Shown here piece after piece: positions 59,918 to 64,000 of a stretch of DNA of 64,000 nucleotides. The notes beneath the pieces are model-generated. The model did not search any database. It worked only from the letters and a program-made list of their open reading frames with translations, and was not told the origin of the DNA. Every line of letters begins with the position of its first letter. Position 1 is the stretch's first letter. The translations under genes were made by a program, and so were the position numbers. Source of the DNA: G965247265 sp965247265 (GTDB lineage Bacteria; Pseudomonadota; Gammaproteobacteria; UBA4575); assembly GCA_965247265.1 (NCBI GenBank), contig OZ252002.1:2170001-2234000 (forward strand). Reading direction: 5' to 3'.

Positions 59918-61332
59918 TGTGATCGCCTCTCAATTTCACTTATAAATTGTTGATAGCGATTATTGAGCGCTATATCCTTAATTGGAGTGAATCTCAAAAA
60001 TTGAAGTGGCTCCCATGCAGGCTTTTCAAATACGAGCCATGCTGCTCCTCGCGATGTCGCTTCTTTGTAATTAGTCGACATTACTGTTATCGCACATAAA
60101 TCGGCAAGTCGTTGGCATAAATAGGTATCTGAGCTCAAACCACCTGTAACAATCAATCTTTTTGAATCCATTCCATGCTTTATAATTACTTCAATATTTT
60201 TTTTAATTAAAAACACAATACTCTCCATCAAAGCTGCTTTACATTGCTCGACGCTAAAATCCTGATACGTTTTATTTTCTAAAAACGTTGGTCTGATGTC
60301 GTTTTGCCACCACGGTGAACCTAAGCCTCCAATGGTGTTAATAAAAACAGGCACGTCCTTGATGCCTTGCCAATGAATATTTTCAATATCGACAATGTTC
60401 CATGCGTCATGCGCCCAGCTAATAGCTGCCCCTGCCCCATTTATCGTACCTTCAAGCGAATATTCCTGAACTAAATCTGTACTATACGTAACACTCCCTA
60501 ATAGATCTGAATCCAAAACAGGTTGATCACATTTAACCAACACAAATCCACCGGTGCCAATGTTTACAAATGTCGTATTTGTTTCAAAACCACCATAGCC
60601 GTACACGACACTATTTTGATCACCATTTACAAAAACTAGCGGATATTTTGTATGTTTGAGATCTCCATAGTTATACGTATTTGGTACCACTTTAGGCAGG
60701 ATAGATGGCTGAAGTGTAAATTCGTTTAATAAATTTTGATCCCATTGTTTCGATTGTATATTCCACAATAAAGTTCGATGTGCATTTGAATAATCAACGA
60801 AAAATGGCATATGTTCAGCTAAGTTGAAAATTAAATATGCGGCTAACGGACCAAGCGCAAGATTTTCATGTTTTTTTGCAGTCTGAACATTCTCATTATG
60901 TTCAAGTAACCATCGAAGTTTAGATGCGCCATAATGCGGGGATACAGGTAATCCTGTTTTATTTTTAACTACTTCGTCTGTTAAAGATAAGTTTGTTAAA
61001 TATTCTTCTGCGCGCGTATCGAGCCAACTCAATGCTGGGCTAATAGCTTGTCCCGAGGTGGAATTCCATGCAATAACTGTAGATCGTTGCGTCGTAAGCG
61101 CAGCGACTACATTCTGAATATTTTCTTGATTAATAAATTTTTCTGCATTTTTAACAACCGCTTTACATGAATCGTGTATCTGCTCCCCGTCTTGTTCAAT
61201 CTTATATTGATCAATATATTTAAGATCTATCGATTTTCGGGATGCAAATACTGCAGCGCCGTCTTGGTCATAAATTATGGCACGTGTAGAGTGCGTGCCT
61301 TGATCAATGACGATTACATGTGAGAACGTCAT
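59914..61332 (-). CDS. FGGY-family carbohydrate kinase, probable glycerol kinase
   Basis: 472 residues. IDQGTHSTRAIIYDQDG start, AALTTQRSTVIAWNSTSGQA, SWLDTRAEEYL, VFVNGDQNSVVYGYGGFETN, NIGTGGFVLVK and RLIVTGGLSSDTYLCQRLAD mark the two lobes of FGGY kinases. Glycerol is the likely substrate because of the linked glpD- and glpQ-type genes; other polyols cannot be excluded. Confidence 0.8.
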   Translation of the reverse strand: MTFSHVIVIDQGTHSTRAIIYDQDGAAVFASRKSIDLKYIDQYKIEQDGEQIHDSCKAVVKNAEKFINQENIQNVVAALTTQRSTVIAWNSTSGQAISPALSWLDTRAEEYLTNLSLTDEVVKNKTGLPVSPHYGASKLRWLLEHNENVQTAKKHENLALGPLAAYLIFNLAEHMPFFVDYSNAHRTLLWNIQSKQWDQNLLNEFTLQPSILPKVVPNTYNYGDLKHTKYPLVFVNGDQNSVVYGYGGFETNTTFVNIGTGGFVLVKCDQPVLDSDLLGSVTYSTDLVQEYSLEGTINGAGAAISWAHDAWNIVDIENIHWQGIKDVPVFINTIGGLGSPWWQNDIRPTFLENKTYQDFSVEQCKAALMESIVFLIKKNIEVIIKHGMDSKRLIVTGGLSSDTYLCQRLADLCAITVMSTNYKEATSRGAAWLVFEKPAWEPLQFLRFTPIKDIALNNRYQQFISEIERRSH

Positions 61333-61348
61333 GTATAAATATAATTAA

Positions 61349-61936
61349 TTAAGCTTTTCTTTTTATATAGAAAAATAGTCTAAACCCAAGCAAGCCTGCA
61401 AGAATCACTGCATAAATTGCAGGTTCACGTGTATCAATTTTCACCATCCGCCAAAAATGAAGTACGGCTATTATTCCAATTATATAGATTAGTCGATGCA
61501 AAAGAAGCCAGCGAAATTGTAATCTTTCTATCATTTTATTTGACGAGGTAGCAGCCAATGGAATAAGCAAAACAAATGCAGAGAACCCCGCAGTAATAAA
61601 TGGCCGCTGGATAATATCATCTAGTATTTCAAAAACATCAAAGTATTTATCCAGAGTGATGTAAAGTGATAGATGAACACATGCATAAAAAAACGCAAAT
61701 AGTCCGATCATTCTTCTATACGTAACAATACCTTTCCATCCTGTAAGCCGCACGAATGGAGAAATTGCCAAAGTGATTAATAGAAAACGTAACGCCCAAT
61801 CACCCATGCGTCGTGTAATCGCCTCAATGGGATTCACGCCTAACGCACCACTTAAAAGCCAGTATGTATAAAGCGTAAGCGGTATCAAGCAAGTAATAAA
61901 CAAAATTGGCTTTGCAGCCTTTCTCGAAATAAACAC
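61349..61936 (-). CDS. msrQ: Heme-binding membrane subunit of the periplasmic Met-sulfoxide reductase (MsrQ/YedZ)
   Basis: 195 residues with about six membrane helices and the family sequence WALRFLLITLAISPF, RRMIGLFAFFYACVHLSLYI and WLLLHRLIYIIGIIAVLHF, whose His residues bind heme. It passes electrons to MsrP. It follows msrP by 53 bp. Confidence 0.9.
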   Translation of the reverse strand: MFISRKAAKPILFITCLIPLTLYTYWLLSGALGVNPIEAITRRMGDWALRFLLITLAISPFVRLTGWKGIVTYRRMIGLFAFFYACVHLSLYITLDKYFDVFEILDDIIQRPFITAGFSAFVLLIPLAATSSNKMIERLQFRWLLLHRLIYIIGIIAVLHFWRMVKIDTREPAIYAVILAGLLGFRLFFYIKRKA

Positions 61937-61989
61937 AGATACAGATTTATAAAAACTAGATAATAATTAACTGAAAATAAACTATTTGG

Positions 61990-62946
61990 TTAGAAGTTTA
62001 CTTTTAAATCCATACCTTCATATAGACTTGCAACTTCATCCGCATAGCCATTAAATGGCAAAGTTTCACGCTTTAAAAATTCGCCTATTCTTCGTTCACG
62101 CTTCTGACTCCAGCGAAAATGACGTACAGCTGGATTAACATTTGAATAAAAACCGTACTCTCTGGGTGCTGCAATATTCCAGCTTGTGTCTGGCAGTTCT
62201 TCTGTAAATTGAATGTTTACAATTGATTTAATACTTTTAAAACCATACTTCCACGGCACAATTAACCGCAGTGGTGCACCATTTTGATTTGGTAGTTCTT
62301 TACCATATAAACCCACTGCAAAAATTGAAAGCGGATGCATTGCCTCATCAATTCGTATCCCCTCACGATAAGGCCAGTCTAAAACAGATCGTTTTTGCCC
62401 TGGTAAATTCTCCGGGTCGTATATGGTAAAAAACTGCACGTACTTAGCATTTGAAGTAGGCTTAAATCGCTTTAGGATAGGACCTAATTCTACGCCCACC
62501 CATGGAATCACCATGGACCATGCCTCGACACAACGCAAACGATAAATTCGCTCTTCAAGCATTGCTGGTGAAATAAAATCTTCAAGATCATATTCACCTG
62601 GCTTCTCACACTCTCCTTCTACTTTAATGCTCCACGGCTTCACTTTTAGATGATGCGCGTTTTGCATTGGATCACTTTTCCCTGTTCCCAATTCGTAAAA
62701 ATTATTGTAGCTAGTAACTGCCCCAATAGGTGTCAACTCATCATTTGTAGAAAAGTCACTTTTTATCGCACGTTCAAAGTCAAGTTTTGCAGAAGCAATA
62801 GAAGGTACTAACGGCAACGATGGCGCTAGCGCCAAAGCAGAAAACGCTGCGGAAAACTTAATAAATTTTCTTTTATTTTTGTATATCCACTCATCTGTCG
62901 TTTCTGACTCATGAATGTCAGATTTCCTATTAACTTTAATTAGCAT
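61990..62946 (-). CDS. msrP: Periplasmic protein-methionine-sulfoxide reductase catalytic subunit (MsrP/YedY)
   Basis: 318 residues. The molybdopterin ligand Cys is in YRLRCVEAWSMVIPW. Other family marks: QNGAPLRLIVPWKYGFKSIK and NPAVRHFRWSQKRER. The export signal reads NKRKFIKFSAAFSALALAPS: KR instead of the twin Arg-Arg of Tat signals, though the rest is Tat-like. It repairs oxidised methionines in periplasmic proteins with MsrQ. Confidence 0.9.
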   Translation of the reverse strand: MLIKVNRKSDIHESETTDEWIYKNKRKFIKFSAAFSALALAPSLPLVPSIASAKLDFERAIKSDFSTNDELTPIGAVTSYNNFYELGTGKSDPMQNAHHLKVKPWSIKVEGECEKPGEYDLEDFISPAMLEERIYRLRCVEAWSMVIPWVGVELGPILKRFKPTSNAKYVQFFTIYDPENLPGQKRSVLDWPYREGIRIDEAMHPLSIFAVGLYGKELPNQNGAPLRLIVPWKYGFKSIKSIVNIQFTEELPDTSWNIAAPREYGFYSNVNPAVRHFRWSQKRERRIGEFLKRETLPFNGYADEVASLYEGMDLKVNF

Positions 62947-63534
62947 ACTTAAATCCTACTATTAATATTAACTCTAGGGCGTGCTTTAATACAGTAAATT
63001 AACAAAAACGTCTACACTGATAATATTCGTGTGGGATTCATTTTGATTGTTAGCAAATATTACCCCACTTGTTTGATATTATTCATAAGACCCTATAATT
63101 ACTTATAGTCATACAAAACTGACATATTTAATTTTGATTACGTAACAAGCTTATCCGTTAAAAAATTAACTATTAGCCATATGTAATGATTCGACAACTG
63201 AGTAACGTCATTTGCTCGCATTTGAAATCTGTGCTAACACTTTGATATCTCGTGAATATTCGCATAAGAGTATAGTATGTTTCTATTGTGAAATAAGGCA
63301 AGCATAGAAAATCTATGTTTAAACTATAAAAACAAATTTTAAGATATCGAGATATCTCAAACCTACAATACAGGCTCGAGATATGAAAACAGATTTAAAA
63401 GCGTGAACACCAATAATTACAGCAAGCATAGAAGACGTAGCATAACTCTAGAATGCTTATGAACGCTTTAATTATTGCAATATTGAGTCAGCAATTAAGC
63501 TCGTCGCTTGCTCGAGTTTATTAAAATAATAAGA
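62947..63534. other. Intergenic region upstream of msrP
   Basis: AT-rich, with no gene seen. It contains the leftward msrPQ promoter, and around 63345-63385 short palindromic words (GATATCGAGATATC, CTCGAGATATG). Nothing else supported. Confidence 0.5.
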
Positions 63535-63738
63535 TTATTTTAGAATAAACGTGACTTTGAGTGAGACACGATACTCTTTAATACTTCCGTCATTTGCAAC
63601 GATCACCTCTTGGTCTTGTACCCATGCACTTTTTACATTTTCAAGCGTTTTATGTGCCATACTAACTCCAGTTTTAATTGCATGCTCAAACCCTTTTGAA
63701 GAGGACGCTTTAATTTCAGTAATTCTTGCTACAGACAT
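63535..63738 (-). CDS. Dodecin-family flavin-binding protein
   Basis: 67 residues from ATG at 63738 (a TTG one codon upstream is possible). VARITEIKASSSKGFEHAIK, then AHKTLENVKSAWVQDQEVIV and EYRVSLKVTFIL are the dodecin fold, a dodecameric flavin store. Leftward, alone. Confidence 0.85.
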   Translation of the reverse strand: MSVARITEIKASSSKGFEHAIKTGVSMAHKTLENVKSAWVQDQEVIVANDGSIKEYRVSLKVTFILK

Positions 63739-64000
63739 CAATTTTCCCCAACTTTATCAGTTATTATCAGACTCTCCAGTTTTATGAAAAACATCTCTCA
63801 GCTATTACTACTTTTGCCTTTTCAAAATTTTACAGATTCAATACTTTGCACTTTATCAACTAAGTTTAATGTTTAGTTAATCCAACAAACTTCATATAGC
63901 CTAACATCAAAAGTATGTGTAGTTAAAAATAGAAATAGTAAAACAGAGATCAATATGCCTCATTGGTGAATCACCATGAATAATTCTAGTATTGTAAATA

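Overview
The window is a piece of a low-GC gammaproteobacterial chromosome; the species cannot be named from sequence alone. Host chromosome is recognisable at both ends: a P19/Tp34-type periplasmic metal protein on the left (518-1063), and on the right an intact tRNA-Arg (anticodon TCG, 57353-57429), a glycerol-3-phosphate operon (glpD-like, glycerophosphodiesterase, glycerol-kinase-like), msrQ/msrP and dodecin.

Between them sit two integrative elements in tandem, both in the 3' end of that tRNA gene. The last 45 bp of the tRNA occur three times, identically and in the same orientation: 1568-1612, 21524-21568 and 57353-57397. Each interval carries its own tyrosine integrase just left of its right-hand repeat.

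Element A (about 1.57-21.5 kb) is a defence and replication island. Its left half holds a HEPN-like ORF, an McrA-like HNH endonuclease, a SEC-C protein and a type I restriction-modification operon with lesions in all three genes: a stop at hsdM codon 4, two frameshifts in hsdS, and T-to-I in the HsdR Walker A motif. A decayed recombinase and an att-like remnant near 10.1-11.0 kb suggest that the island is composite. The middle holds a second HEPN/Abi-like ORF, an AlkA-type glycosylase, a Vsr-like scrap, and a leftward module of DUF2130 protein, ParB-like protein, small basic protein and a gene split by a stop. The right half is a replication/integration module: tandem repeats, a large helicase-like ATPase, a zinc-finger-like protein, an excisionase and the integrase.

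Element B (21.5-57.35 kb) is a lambda-like siphoprophage. Leftward, from 49 kb to 23 kb, run Cro, CII-like, replication (O/P-like), methyltransferase and small early genes; then a candidate late-control region with terminators, palindromes and a structured RNA; then terminase, portal, protease, capsid and tail genes (including a programmed -1 frameshift in the tail chaperone), the tail-tip protein J, lysozyme and a holin-like protein. Rightward run the repressor, an IS1595-type transposase remnant, a C4/IsrK-like antisense RNA candidate, small accessory genes, an ERF/YqaJ recombination pair, a truncated ssb, a YopX protein, a DUF4224 protein and the integrase. Structural genes look intact, but several early genes are broken, so the phage may be a partial relic.

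The last 259 bases (63742-64000) show no gene.
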